The translations under genes were made by a program, and so were the position numbers. DNA of 48,953 nucleotides, taken from NCBI RefSeq assembly GCF_900141985.1, contig NZ_FQZK01000033.1, forward strand, positions 1-48,953. The letters run 5' to 3'. Source of the stretch: Nocardiopsis flavescens (GTDB taxonomy: Bacteria; Actinomycetota; Actinomycetes; Streptosporangiales; Streptosporangiaceae). Below the pieces are notes generated by a model. The model did not search any database, was not told the DNA's origin, and saw only the letters and a program-made list of their open reading frames with translations. Positions 39,067 through 47,034 of this stretch are shown here, piece by piece (position 1 is the first letter of the stretch; each line of letters opens with the position of its first letter).

Positions 39067-39375
39067 CTACTCCGTGGATACGCCCATCGCTCGCGCGAGC
39101 GCCACCGCGATGACCTCGATGATGCCGGGGACGTAGAAGACGATCCCGATGAAGATCGCCAGGATGATGAACTGGGCGAACCGCGTGATCTCCCTGGTGA
39201 ACAGGAAGAAGATCGCGACGATGGACACGATGACGAGGAACAGCGGACCGAAGAAGCCGCGCAGGAACTCGGCGAGGCCTCCGGTGTCGGGGGCCTGCGA
39301 GTCGGCCAGGACCCAGGGGTCGGCCCCGCCGAGCGCGGTCACGGTGTCGGCCGCGGTGGACAACAGGGGGAGCAT
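39067..39375 (-). CDS. Small two-helix membrane protein (TcpD-like position, 102 aa)
   Basis: A short exported or cytoplasmic N-terminus (TAADTVTALGGADPWVLADS) precedes two adjacent membrane helices (residues ~41-60, LFLVIVSIVAIFFLFTREIT; ~66-93, AQFIILAIFIGIVFYVPGII), ending in ALARAMGVSTE. Size, topology and place between the TcpC-like and TcpE-like genes match TcpD/VirB3-type small channel subunits. The Shine-Dalgarno sequence is weak (GGGGGG region 16 nt upstream). It is the second gene of the operon; 18 nt to the TcpE-MinD gene and 72 nt from the TcpC-like stop. Confidence 0.85.
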   Translation of the reverse strand: MLPLLSTAADTVTALGGADPWVLADSQAPDTGGLAEFLRGFFGPLFLVIVSIVAIFFLFTREITRFAQFIILAIFIGIVFYVPGIIEVIAVALARAMGVSTE

Positions 39376-39447
39376 GTCAGGCGCCGCCCCCCCGTGTCGT
39401 TGCTGCTGTGCGCATGGTCCTTCTCGTCTCCTTGCCTACGTGCCCCG

Positions 39448-40398
39448 TCACTCGCCGAACGAGTGGGGGGCTCCCTGGATGTCACGCACGTGCCACTCAC
39501 TGCCGGAGTCCACGACGGTGACCAGATAGCTCTGCACCAGCGACCCGGCCTCCTCCCCCTCGGGGGCGGGGACGGCCCACCGCACGGTGACGGCCACTTC
39601 TCGTACGTCATCATCCCCGTTCGAACTCTGGGATGGCACCGTGGTATCGGACAGTTGTGAGAATTCCAGGGTGTTCGCCGGAAGTGGGGCGATAGTGACG
39701 CCGGGTTCGACGTAGCGGTCGAGGTGGCCGGGCTCCTGCGCGTACGCGCCGAAGAACCCGGTCAGCACCTCTTCGAGCTGCTCGGCGGCGACGGGGTCGG
39801 TGTCGAAGGCGGCCCGCTCGGGCAGGGAGGCGCGGGCCGGTGCGGCCAGCAGCGCCGGGTGCCCGGAGACCACGAGGGAGTCGCCGTCGGAGTAGACGGG
39901 GACCTCCAGGCTCGCGGGCTCTCCGTTGACGTCGGCGCGGACGACCACGAGGGCGTTGTTGTCGTCCTTGACGTCGATGGCGGTGACGGCGAGGTTCTCG
40001 CCCGCGAGCGCCTCCGCGGGGATGTCGAGGGCCGCGGCCTCGCCCTCGGGGACGAACGCGGCCAGGGCGGCGCGGCGGGCCTCGGGGTCGCCGGTCGCGA
40101 GGTAGGCGTCGGCGAAGCGCAGGGCGAACCCCGCGGCCGAGGTCTCGGGGAAGGCGGGGGCGCCGGCCTGCTCGGGCTCGGGGTCGGCGGCGGGGAGGGC
40201 GAGGCCGCCGCGCAGGGGGAACCAGATGCCGTTGAAGATGACGACGAGGAGGAACGCCCAGAGCAGGACGCGGCCCACCCCGACCCACCAGCGGCCGCCG
40301 GCCCCGGAGCGGGGGCGCCGACGGGGCGGCGGCGCCTCGTGCTCCGCTTCCTCGTGCCGTTCGCGCACGGCGGCACCGCGCCGTGGTGCGTTCGCCAT
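39448..40398 (-). CDS. TcpC/VirB8-like conjugal transfer protein (316 aa)
   Basis: ATG 40398 follows AGGAGG by 7 nt. A charged cytoplasmic N-terminus (~45 residues) precedes one membrane helix (VGVGRVLLWAFLLVVIFNGI), and the exported part has two NTF2-like repeats: residues ~80-200 (PETSAAGFALRFADAYLATG ... ) and ~205-316 (AEQLEEVLTGFFGAYAQEPG ... DSGSEWHVRDIQGAP). This double NTF2 layout is the TcpC family of Gram-positive conjugation channels, which builds the core through contacts with the VirB6-like and wall-hydrolase proteins. It is the first gene of a three-gene operon and has shared motif copy 3 at 64 nt upstream. Confidence 0.9.
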   Translation of the reverse strand: MANAPRRGAAVRERHEEAEHEAPPPRRRPRSGAGGRWWVGVGRVLLWAFLLVVIFNGIWFPLRGGLALPAADPEPEQAGAPAFPETSAAGFALRFADAYLATGDPEARRAALAAFVPEGEAAALDIPAEALAGENLAVTAIDVKDDNNALVVVRADVNGEPASLEVPVYSDGDSLVVSGHPALLAAPARASLPERAAFDTDPVAAEQLEEVLTGFFGAYAQEPGHLDRYVEPGVTIAPLPANTLEFSQLSDTTVPSQSSNGDDDVREVAVTVRWAVPAPEGEEAGSLVQSYLVTVVDSGSEWHVRDIQGAPHSFGE

Positions 40399-40462
40399 CC
40401 CCGACCTCCTGCACACAGTTCCTCGCCGCCCGTGCGGACGGCGTATCCGCCATGCCCTTGTC

Positions 40463-40480
40463 TACCCCATCCCTATAGTG
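40463..40480 (-). promoter_or_regulatory. Shared secretion-locus motif, copy 3 (upstream of TcpC-like operon)
   Basis: On the minus strand: CACTATAGGGATGGGGTA. Relative to copy 1 it is one base shorter and has one substitution over 18 nt. It lies 64 nt before the TcpC-like start codon. TATAGG could be the -10 itself. Confidence 0.6.
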
Positions 40481-40567
40481 AGGCATTGTGCGGGTTGGGC
40501 GGGGGCATGGGCGCTCCGCGTTTCCCCGCCGTGCGCGCTTTGGGCGCAACAGTCGAAGTTCTCAAAA

Positions 40568-40616
40568 GGGGAACAATACGACAATAAGCAGACGAAGTCT
40601 GCTGACTGTTGTCCCC
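40568..40616. repeat. Compound hairpin in the TcpC-like/YhhN intergenic region
   Basis: An inner perfect 7-3-7 repeat, AGCAGAC-GAA-GTCTGCT (40587-40603), lies within outer arms GGGGAACAA (40568-40576) and TTGTCCCC (40609-40616), which pair with one bulged A. The surrounding bases are AT-richer than the window. A short palindrome TGTCCG-CC-CGGACA follows at 40675-40688. It could be a binding site or transfer-origin-like structure; nothing proves either. Confidence 0.5.
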
Positions 40617-40747
40617 GCTCCCCGCTTTCTGGTCGGCCCGAAAATGGATTAGTCACCCGCTGGAGAGCAACATGTGTCCGCCCGGACAGAGAACGGCCGC
40701 CCGATTGTGACCGGGGTCTCCCCTGGGGGCGGTGTGACGGGCGCGCC

Positions 40748-40753
40748 TATGAT
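40748..40753 (+). promoter_or_regulatory. -10 hexamer TATGAT, leaderless start of the YhhN-type gene
   Basis: TATGAT ends 6 nt before the ATG at 40760, and no ribosome site is present between them. Confidence 0.65.
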
Positions 40754-40759
40754 GGCCCG

Positions 40760-41443
40760 ATGATCCCCCGCGAGACCCTCCCCCGTCTCTTTCTCGCCCT
40801 CTTCATCCTGGTATCGGTGGTGCACCTCGCCGTGCAGGCGGTCGGCGCCGAGGCCTGGTCGCGGCCCACCCAGGCGCTGCTCATGCCGCTGCTGGCGGCG
40901 TTCGCCTGGACGGCCGCCCCGCGCCCGCGGGGGCGCCTGGTGCGCCTGGCCGCGGTCGCGCTGTTCTTCTCCTGGCTGGGCGACACCGCGCCGGCGCTGG
41001 CGTCGCAGGACACGGCGTTCCTGGTGATGGTGGGCTTCTTCGCGGTGGCGCAGGCGGTGTACATCACCGCGTTCGCGCCCTGGTGGGGGCGCAGCCCGCT
41101 GCGGTCCAACCGGACCCTGCTGGTGCCCTATGCGGTGGTCGTCGCCGGACTGGTCGCGCTCTGCGCCCCCGGGGCGGGCCCGCTGCTGGTGCCGGTGCTG
41201 GTGTACGGGCTGCTGCTGGGGGCCATGGCGGTGCTGGCGGTGGGGGTGCACCGGTGGGCGGCGGTCGGCGGGGCACTGTTCCTGCTGTCGGACGGACTCA
41301 TCGCGCTGCGGGCGTTCAGCCCCGGCTTCGACCTGCCGCTGAGCGGGTTCTGGGTGATGCTGGCGTACACGGCGGCCCAGGCGCTCATCGTGCTCGGAGC
41401 GCTGGCCCGCGACCGCGCGCCCGCCGGGGAGGCCCCGGCCTGA
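40760..41443 (+). CDS. YhhN/TMEM86-type lysoplasmalogenase-like membrane protein (227 aa)
   Basis: Eight hydrophobic segments fill the chain. The YhhN-family landmarks are visible: FSWLGDTAPA (GD in the third/fourth helix region), FAVAQAVYITAF, ALFLLSDGLIALRAF (SD) and GFWVMLAYTAAQALIV. Members hydrolyse the vinyl-ether bond of lysoplasmalogens or act in related lipid chemistry; the real substrate in actinomycetes is unproven. The mRNA is probably leaderless (TATGAT 6 nt upstream). The gene is divergent from the TcpC-like operon across a 361-bp region, and is followed by a palindromic hairpin at 41451-41468. Confidence 0.88.
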   Translation: MIPRETLPRLFLALFILVSVVHLAVQAVGAEAWSRPTQALLMPLLAAFAWTAAPRPRGRLVRLAAVALFFSWLGDTAPALASQDTAFLVMVGFFAVAQAVYITAFAPWWGRSPLRSNRTLLVPYAVVVAGLVALCAPGAGPLLVPVLVYGLLLGAMAVLAVGVHRWAAVGGALFLLSDGLIALRAFSPGFDLPLSGFWVMLAYTAAQALIVLGALARDRAPAGEAPA

Positions 41444-41450
41444 GGCCGCG

Positions 41451-41468
41451 GCGCGGACCGGTCCGCGC
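41451..41468 (+). terminator. Perfect 18-bp palindrome after the YhhN-type gene
   Basis: GCGCGGACCGGTCCGCGC is self-complementary over its full length and begins 8 nt after the stop codon. As RNA it forms a short stem with a 4-nt loop; no T-run. Confidence 0.5.
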
Positions 41469-41630
41469 GGGCCGCGCCTCCGACGGGCGGACGGCGGCCG
41501 AGGGGCCGCGGTGACCGTCGTCGTCCGTGGCCGGCCGCCCGGCCGGTTCCGTCGTCGGTTCGGACACCGGGGCCGTGTGCTCCGGGGCGGTGGGATCTCG
41601 TGCGGCCGCAAAGGTGTCGGCGGGTCGGTC

Positions 41631-41636
41631 TAGGGT
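41631..41636 (+). promoter_or_regulatory. -10 hexamer TAGGGT, leaderless start of the gene at 41644
   Basis: TCTAGGGT sits 7 nt before the ATG, with no ribosome site. The same TCTAGG-T spelling precedes the gene at 17076. Confidence 0.6.
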
Positions 41637-41643
41637 CCGCGGT

Positions 41644-42183
41644 ATGGACGAAGAGGGCGTGCTGGAACGCATACGGAACGACGGGGCGCTGCGGTCCGCG
41701 CTGGACCTGGTCGGGGACTTCGACGCGAACCGGCTGGACCCGGTGGAGGAGCTGGAACTGCCCGACGGGTCCCGGCCCACCCCGGTGGCCGGGTGCGCGG
41801 CGGGCGGCACCTACTTCCTGTGCGGGCCGCCCGGAACGCGGCGGCCGGTGCTGTACGCGGGCTCCGAGGGGCAGGCGACCCTGGTGGCCGCGGACCTGGC
41901 GGAGGCGCTGGCGGTGGTCACCGCGTCGGCCTCCTGGCAGGACGCGCTCGGCGGCCACCCCCTGGACGAACTGGAGGAGGAGTTCCGGGCCGACCACCCC
42001 GGCCTCGACGAGGCCCGGGAGCGGATCCGCGCGGCACTGGACCTGCCCGCGCTCAGCCCGGAGGAGGCGCGGGAGCGGCTGTTCGCCGCGGCACGGCGGA
42101 CGGTGCCCGGCTTCCTGCCGGCGCCCGTGGGGCACGACGGGCGCTACGAGCCGATGCCCTTCGGCGGTCGGACGCCCCGGTGA
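41644..42183 (+). CDS. Unknown soluble protein, possibly SUKH-like (179 aa)
   Basis: The protein starts MDEEGVLERIRNDGALRSAL, has a central beta-rich part (CAAGGTYFLCGPPGTRRPVL then YAGSEGQATLVA) followed by a helical region with LDELEEEFRADHPGLDEARERIRAALDLP. The arrangement of a GTYFL strand, an RPVLY strand and a SEGQA turn resembles actinobacterial SMI1/KNR4 (SUKH)-type proteins that serve as immunity or regulatory partners, but this is by impression only. No membrane segment or signal peptide. The start is supported by TAGGGT 7 nt upstream, giving a leaderless mRNA. No partner toxin is next to it. Confidence 0.78.
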   Translation: MDEEGVLERIRNDGALRSALDLVGDFDANRLDPVEELELPDGSRPTPVAGCAAGGTYFLCGPPGTRRPVLYAGSEGQATLVAADLAEALAVVTASASWQDALGGHPLDELEEEFRADHPGLDEARERIRAALDLPALSPEEARERLFAAARRTVPGFLPAPVGHDGRYEPMPFGGRTPR

Positions 42184-42447
42184 CGAGGGGGCCGCGGACG
42201 GATCAGGCGGTGACGGGCGGCGGGGTGCCCCCGGTGACGCGGACGGGATCGGCGGCGGAAAGGGACGGTGCGCGGAGCGCCGCCCGCCGCGCAGGCCCCG
42301 GCCCTCCTCCAGGCGGTCTCCGCCGGGCTGCTGCCGGCCGCCCCCTGCGGGGCCCTCGTCCGCGACTCCGGTTCCCGGGTGGTGGAGGGGCGGCGATGCC
42401 GTGGCGGCCCCGCGCCGGGCGGCCCGCCCCGGCCGGGGAAAGGGAAA

Positions 42448-42473
42448 GGGGCCGGATCCCCGGATCCGGCCCC
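42448..42473 (-). terminator. Perfect 12-bp hairpin terminator after ychF
   Basis: GGGGCCGGATCC-CC-GGATCCGGCCCC is a perfect stem. On the minus strand it begins 32 nt after the ychF stop and is followed by TTTCCCTTT, a T-rich tract. The interval 42184-42447 shows no gene. Confidence 0.85.
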
Positions 42474-42505
42474 GCGCGCTCCGTCGGCCGACCCGCGCAC
42501 CGCGC

Positions 42506-43597
42506 CTACACGTTGAAGCGGAACTCCACGACGTCGCCGTCGGCCATCACGTAGTCCTTGCCCTCCATGCGGACCTTGCCCGCGGAGCGGGCGGACTGCA
42601 TGTCGCCCGCCGCGACCAGGTCGTCGAAGGAGACCACCTCGGCCTTGATGAAGCCGCGCTGGAAGTCGGTGTGGATGACCCCCGCCGCCTCCGGGGCGGT
42701 GGCGCCCTTCTTGATGGTCCAGGCGCGGGCCTCCTTGGGCCCGGCGGTGAGGTAGGTCTGGAGCCCCAGGGTGTCGAACCCGACGCGGGCCAGCTGGGCC
42801 AGGCCGGACTCGGTCTGGCCCATGGACTCCAGCAGCTCCTGGGCCTCGTCCTCGTCCAGCTCGGCCAGCTCCGCCTCGATCTTGGCGTCCAGGAAGATCG
42901 CCTCGGCGGGCGAGACCAGCTCCTGGAGCTTGGCGCGCACGGCCTCGTCGGCCAGCTCGCCGCTGTCGAGGTTGAACACGTAGATGAACGGCTTGACCGT
43001 GAGCAGGCTCAGCTCGCGCAGCCGGGCCAGGTCGACGTCCCGGTCCCCGGCCGCGTACAGCGAGGTGCCGCCGTCGAGGATCTCCTGGGCGGAACGGGCC
43101 GCAGCCAGCAGCTCCTGGGAGTCCTTGTCCTTGGCGTTGCGCTTGGCGTCCTTCTCCAGGCGCGGCAGGGCCTTCTCCAGGGTCTGGAGGTCGGCCAGGA
43201 TCAGCTCGGTGTTGATGGTCTCGATGTCGCGCGAGGGCTCGACGTCGCCGTCGACGTGGGTGACGTCGGGGTCCTCGAAGGCCCGGATCACCTGGCAGAT
43301 GGCGTCGCTCTCGCGGATGTTGGCGAGGAACTTGTTGCCCAGGCCCTCACCCGTGGAGGCGCCGCGCACGATGCCCGCGATGTCGACGAAGTCGACGGTC
43401 GCCGGGAGGATCTTGGCGGAGCCGAAGATCTCGGCGAGCCTGCCCAGCCGTGCATCGGGCACGCCGACGACTCCGACGTTGGGCTCGATGGTGGCGAACG
43501 GGTAGTTCGCGGCCAGAGCGTCGTTCTTGGTCAGCGCGTTGAAGAGGGTGGACTTGCCGACGTTGGGCAGTCCCACGATCCCGATAGACAGACTCAC
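42506..43597 (-). CDS. ychF: Ribosome-associated ATPase/GTPase YchF (Obg family)
   Basis: The 363-aa length equals that of typical YchF. G1 is GIVGLPNVGKST, G2/G3 is ATIEPNVGVV and DFVDIAGIV, the coiled-coil insertion lies around residues 130-200, and the C-terminal TGS domain ends in DVVEFRFNV. YchF binds ribosomes and has ATPase activity; it is linked to stress signalling. The start is GTG; family homology (SLSIGIVGLP) begins at residue 2. There is no Shine-Dalgarno sequence; TAGACT (43606-43611) lies 8 nt upstream, so the transcript is likely leaderless. It is divergent from the FkbM methyltransferase across 282 bp with no other gene. Confidence 0.97.
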   Translation of the reverse strand: MSLSIGIVGLPNVGKSTLFNALTKNDALAANYPFATIEPNVGVVGVPDARLGRLAEIFGSAKILPATVDFVDIAGIVRGASTGEGLGNKFLANIRESDAICQVIRAFEDPDVTHVDGDVEPSRDIETINTELILADLQTLEKALPRLEKDAKRNAKDKDSQELLAAARSAQEILDGGTSLYAAGDRDVDLARLRELSLLTVKPFIYVFNLDSGELADEAVRAKLQELVSPAEAIFLDAKIEAELAELDEDEAQELLESMGQTESGLAQLARVGFDTLGLQTYLTAGPKEARAWTIKKGATAPEAAGVIHTDFQRGFIKAEVVSFDDLVAAGDMQSARSAGKVRMEGKDYVMADGDVVEFRFNV

Positions 43598-43879
43598 AAG
43601 GGGAGAGTCTATGCGGACCGGCGGGCCGGACGGTCCGCCGCGGCGGAAAGCGGAAACGATCGCCCGAACACGCTGCGCAGGGACCGCTACGCACAGTAGG
43701 TTCGTCTCATGTCGCCGGGGGCCGGGGCGGGAGGTGTCCGATCCGCCGGCGCCTTCCCCGCTCTCCGGACCCGCGAGCCGCGGCCGCGGGTCACGGCGGC
43801 GGGAGGGACCGCGCGCGGCACGCGGAGGGCGGCGCGCGGACGACCGCCCGGCCTGCGGCCCCGTCCCTTGGGGGAGAAC

Positions 43880-44821
43880 ATGGTCACCGACCAACTGCGC
43901 GAGATCGTGCGCCGCTACCCACTGGTGCGGTTCGCGGCCCGGCGGCTGCGCGTCCGGCTGCCGCGGAGCATGGGGGGCCTGGACGCGGACCGGGTGGCGC
44001 CGTGGATCCGCGCCTTCACGCTGGCCCTGCCCGAGGGCGGGGACGGCGGCCCGCGGGAGCTGGAGCTGCACCTTCCCGGCTACCTGACGGTGCCGCGCAG
44101 GCTGGCCGCCCACGGGCTGGCCGGGCACGGGCCGGACGGCCTGGCCTGCTTCCTGGCCGCGCTCGACCTCCCCCGCCCGGGCGCGGTGCTGGACGTGGGG
44201 TCGGGTGTCGGGGTGTACGCGATGCTGGCGGCGGCGCGGTCGCGGCGCCCGGTGTTCGCGTTCGAGCCGACCCCGGAGATCGCCGTGGCGGCCCGGAGCG
44301 CGGCGGAGGCGACCGGCCTGGGTTTCACGGTGGTGGAGGCGGCGCTGAGCAACCACAACGGCAGTGCCTACCTGCGGCGGGCCCGGCACAACGACATGTG
44401 CAACACGATCGAGCGGCCCCGGCGCCACGACCTGTCGGGGACGACCGTGCGGGCGGCGGCCCTGTCGCGCTGGTGCGAGTCGGCGGCCTGCTCCCCGGCC
44501 GTCGTGAAGATCGACACGGCGGGCACCGAACCGGACGTGGTGGCCGGGGGCCTGGAGGTGCTGCGCCGGTTCCGGCCGTGGCTGCTGGTGAAGGTGCGTC
44601 CCGGGCGGGGGCTGGAGGAGCGGCTGATGGCCCTGCTCGACCCGCTGGAGTACACGTGGTACGCGGTCGGCGGGCGACCGCCCTACCCCGCGCACCGGGA
44701 GATCGCGGCCCGGGAGTCCCCCGCCTGGGAGCGCACGTGGCTGTTCGCCCCCGAACCCGCCGGGGAGGACTTCTGGGCGGCGGCGCGGACCTGGCGCGGG
44801 GCGCTGGCGGCCTGTACCTGA
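43880..44821 (+). CDS. FkbM-family SAM-dependent methyltransferase (313 aa)
   Basis: ATG 43880 follows GGGGAG; a longer frame opens at 43709 but its first 57 residues are Arg/Pro-rich and unlike protein. The SAM-binding motif I is VLDVGSGVGVYAMLAA near residue 105, the acidic second strand is VFAFEPTPEIA, and the FkbM signature appears as VVKIDTAGTEPDVVAGGLEVL near residue 215, where the usual KIDVEGAE has Ala in place of the first Glu. FkbM enzymes methylate hydroxyls of polyketides, sugars or lipids. The substrate is unknown. No biosynthetic cluster surrounds it. Confidence 0.9.
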   Translation: MVTDQLREIVRRYPLVRFAARRLRVRLPRSMGGLDADRVAPWIRAFTLALPEGGDGGPRELELHLPGYLTVPRRLAAHGLAGHGPDGLACFLAALDLPRPGAVLDVGSGVGVYAMLAAARSRRPVFAFEPTPEIAVAARSAAEATGLGFTVVEAALSNHNGSAYLRRARHNDMCNTIERPRRHDLSGTTVRAAALSRWCESAACSPAVVKIDTAGTEPDVVAGGLEVLRRFRPWLLVKVRPGRGLEERLMALLDPLEYTWYAVGGRPPYPAHREIAARESPAWERTWLFAPEPAGEDFWAAARTWRGALAACT

Positions 44822-44897
44822 GGCCGGGCGGTCCGGGGGGCGGAACCCTCCGCCGCCCCCGCGGGCCCCGTCCCCCGGGCCGGTGCCCGGGCGGCGG

Positions 44898-45596
44898 TCA
44901 GAGCCAGGCGTCCAGCTCGGCCAGCAGGCCGGGCAGGTTGTCGCGGTGGATGCAGTGCGCGGCGCCCGCGACCTGGTGCACGTCGAAGCCGCGCTCGGCG
45001 AGCTCGGCGGCGGCCCGCCCGTCGACCGTGATGGCGTCCCGGGCCCGCAGGACCAGGGACGGCACGTGCGCCTTGTCGGGGAGCAGGTCGCGCCCGGCGA
45101 CCTCCGCGGCGACGAAGGTGTAGAACTCCGGGTCGCAGGCGGCGAACCCGGCCAGCTCCTGTTCGACGTCGAGGTCGCTCCAGCGCGGGTTCATCACCCG
45201 CACGTGCGCGGCGTCGGCGGTCTCGAACACCCGGCGCATGCGCTCGCCCGCGTCGGCGGGCAGCGGCGGCATCCGGAACGCCGGGTCGAGGTAGACGGCG
45301 CGCAGGGGCGTCAGCCGCTCCACCGCCAGGGCCAGGGCCAGGCCTCCCACGGAGTGGCCCAGGGCCAGGTCGGCCCCGGCGGGCAGGGAGTCCGCCAGGT
45401 CGTCTCCCAGCGCCTGGACGCTGTAGCCGCCGCGCGGGCTGCGCCCGTGGCCGCGCAGGTCCACGGACACCACGCGGTAGCCGCGCTCGACGAGGGCGGG
45501 TGCCAGGGCGTGCCAGGTGCCCGCCCCGGCGCCGGCGCCGTGGACGAGGAGGGCCGTTGTCTCTCCGGTGCCTGTCGTGTAGGTCTCCAGGTTCAT
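44898..45596 (-). CDS. Alpha/beta-hydrolase fold protein (232 aa)
   Basis: The fold is complete: LLVHGAGAGAGTWHALAPAL forms the oxyanion region, VVSVDLRGHGRSPRGG follows, the nucleophile elbow is LALGHSVGGLAL with Ser in GHSVGG, the acid is likely Asp in VLRARDAITVDG, and the base is His in AGAAHCIHRDN. These enzymes hydrolyse esters, amides or epoxides, or act as haloperoxidases; the short HGAG... and GHSVGG pattern is shared with esterases like those acting on aromatic esters. The substrate is unknown. AAGGAG precedes the ATG. It is convergent with the FkbM gene. Confidence 0.94.
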   Translation of the reverse strand: MNLETYTTGTGETTALLVHGAGAGAGTWHALAPALVERGYRVVSVDLRGHGRSPRGGYSVQALGDDLADSLPAGADLALGHSVGGLALALAVERLTPLRAVYLDPAFRMPPLPADAGERMRRVFETADAAHVRVMNPRWSDLDVEQELAGFAACDPEFYTFVAAEVAGRDLLPDKAHVPSLVLRARDAITVDGRAAAELAERGFDVHQVAGAAHCIHRDNLPGLLAELDAWL

Positions 45597-45803
45597 GGGA
45601 CTCCTTGCGAGGGGGTGCAGAACCGCTCCGGCACCGGCGAAGGAGAGGACCGGTCGCCCGGGGCGGTCATCTCAGCCTCTCGGACAATCCGGGGGCCGAG
45701 AAGGAAATGACCGGAAGCGGTCGCGCCCGCGCAGCTTTCCTCCGGTCGGCGGGGCGGACCGCCTCCCCGCCCGGCGCGGGGCGGGACAGGGCAGGATGGC
45801 CGC

Positions 45804-46814
45804 ATGACCTCCTCCCGCCCCCGGCCCGCGACCATCGGCGACATCGCCCGCCGGGCGGGGGTGTCCACCGCGGCCGTGTCCTACGTGCTCAACGACGCCC
45901 CGGGCGGGGCCCGCATCCCCGAGGAGACCCGGGAGCGGGTCCGCGCCGCCGCCGACGAGATGGGGTACGTGCCGGGCGCCGGCGCGCGTTCCCTGCGCAC
46001 CGGCGCCCGCGACCTGGTCCTGTACGTGCGCTCCGACGCGGCGCAGGGCCCGCTGGCGTCGGAGTTCCTGCACGGGCTCTCCCGCGCCCTGCGCGGCCTG
46101 GGCTACACGCTCATGCAGTACGGCGCGGAGAGGGACCGGGGCCTGGAGGCGGCCCGGGCGTGGGCGGCGCTGCGCCCGGCCGCGGTCCTGGCCGACGACG
46201 ACCGGCTCACCCGCGCGGGCGTGGAGCTGCTCGCCAAGGGGGGCGTCCCGGTGGTGGGCCTGGGGTCGGACCCGGAGCGGGCCCGGGGCACGGGCCTGTC
46301 CACCCTGGTCATGGACCACCGGGCGATCGGGCGGGCCGCGGGGCGCCACCTGGCCGGGCGCGGGTACCGCGACCTGGCCGCGGTGCTGCCGGCCGGGCCG
46401 CCGCTGCGCGCGATGGGCGGGGAGCGGGTGGAGGGCGTGCGCGAGGCGGCGGCCGAGGCCGGCGCCGCGGTGCGCGTCCACGACATGGCCTACTCGCCGG
46501 AGTCCGCCGCGGAGGTCGTCGCCGGCTGGCGGGAGGAGGGCCTGCCCCGCGGCGTGTTCGGGTACAACGACGAGTTCTCCGGGCTGCTGCTGGGCGCGCT
46601 GCTCGACGCGGGCGTGCGGGTGCCGGAGGAGGTCGGCCTGGTCGGCGCCGACGACCTGGTGCTCTGCCGCATGCTGCGCCCCGCGCTGAGCAGTGTGCGC
46701 ATGGACGGCGAGAGCTCCTCGGCGACCGCCCTGCGCATCGCGGAGGTGATCGCCGGGGGCGCCGAGGTCCACCTGTCGCCGTGGACACCGGTGCCCGTGC
46801 GCCGCGCCACCTGA
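45804..46814 (+). CDS. LacI-family transcriptional regulator (336 aa)
   Basis: The N-terminal helix-turn-helix reads ATIGDIARRAGVSTAAVSYVLN with the hinge GGARIPEETRERVRAAADEMGY. The periplasmic-binding-protein-like sensor domain follows (DLVLYVRSDAAQGPLASEF ... GVFGYNDEFSGLLLGALLDA ... VGLVGADDL). It represses or activates genes in response to a small ligand. The gene it controls is not adjacent by obvious metabolism; it is divergent from the alpha/beta hydrolase (207 bp), which is the best candidate target. The ATG lacks a ribosome site; CAGGAT lies 6 nt upstream, so a leaderless mRNA is possible. Confidence 0.93.
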   Translation: MTSSRPRPATIGDIARRAGVSTAAVSYVLNDAPGGARIPEETRERVRAAADEMGYVPGAGARSLRTGARDLVLYVRSDAAQGPLASEFLHGLSRALRGLGYTLMQYGAERDRGLEAARAWAALRPAAVLADDDRLTRAGVELLAKGGVPVVGLGSDPERARGTGLSTLVMDHRAIGRAAGRHLAGRGYRDLAAVLPAGPPLRAMGGERVEGVREAAAEAGAAVRVHDMAYSPESAAEVVAGWREEGLPRGVFGYNDEFSGLLLGALLDAGVRVPEEVGLVGADDLVLCRMLRPALSSVRMDGESSSATALRIAEVIAGGAEVHLSPWTPVPVRRAT

Positions 46815-47034
46815 CCCGAACGCCGCCGGGGACCGCGCGAGTCGCACGCCGGGCCGCGGGGGACCGCGCCGGGCGGACGCGGCCCCGCACACCGCCGGGA
46901 CGGGCCGGCCCCGCCCTCCCGCGGCCGGTCCCGCGGTGCGGCGGGAGGGACATGCCGGACTTGATGGGCCTGGCCACCGATGTCCTGCGTGGCGGAGGGA
47001 CCCGGCCGGGCGGGGGCTGGCACCATAGGGCGCC

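Noticed and set aside
35320..39660. A 1446-codon plus-strand frame
   Set aside because: It is antisense to the TcpE-MinD gene and has no recognisable domain or ribosome site.
40568..40616. Hairpin as an origin of transfer
   Set aside because: No relaxase gene or nic-like motif was found in the window, so it is reported only as an unexplained structure.
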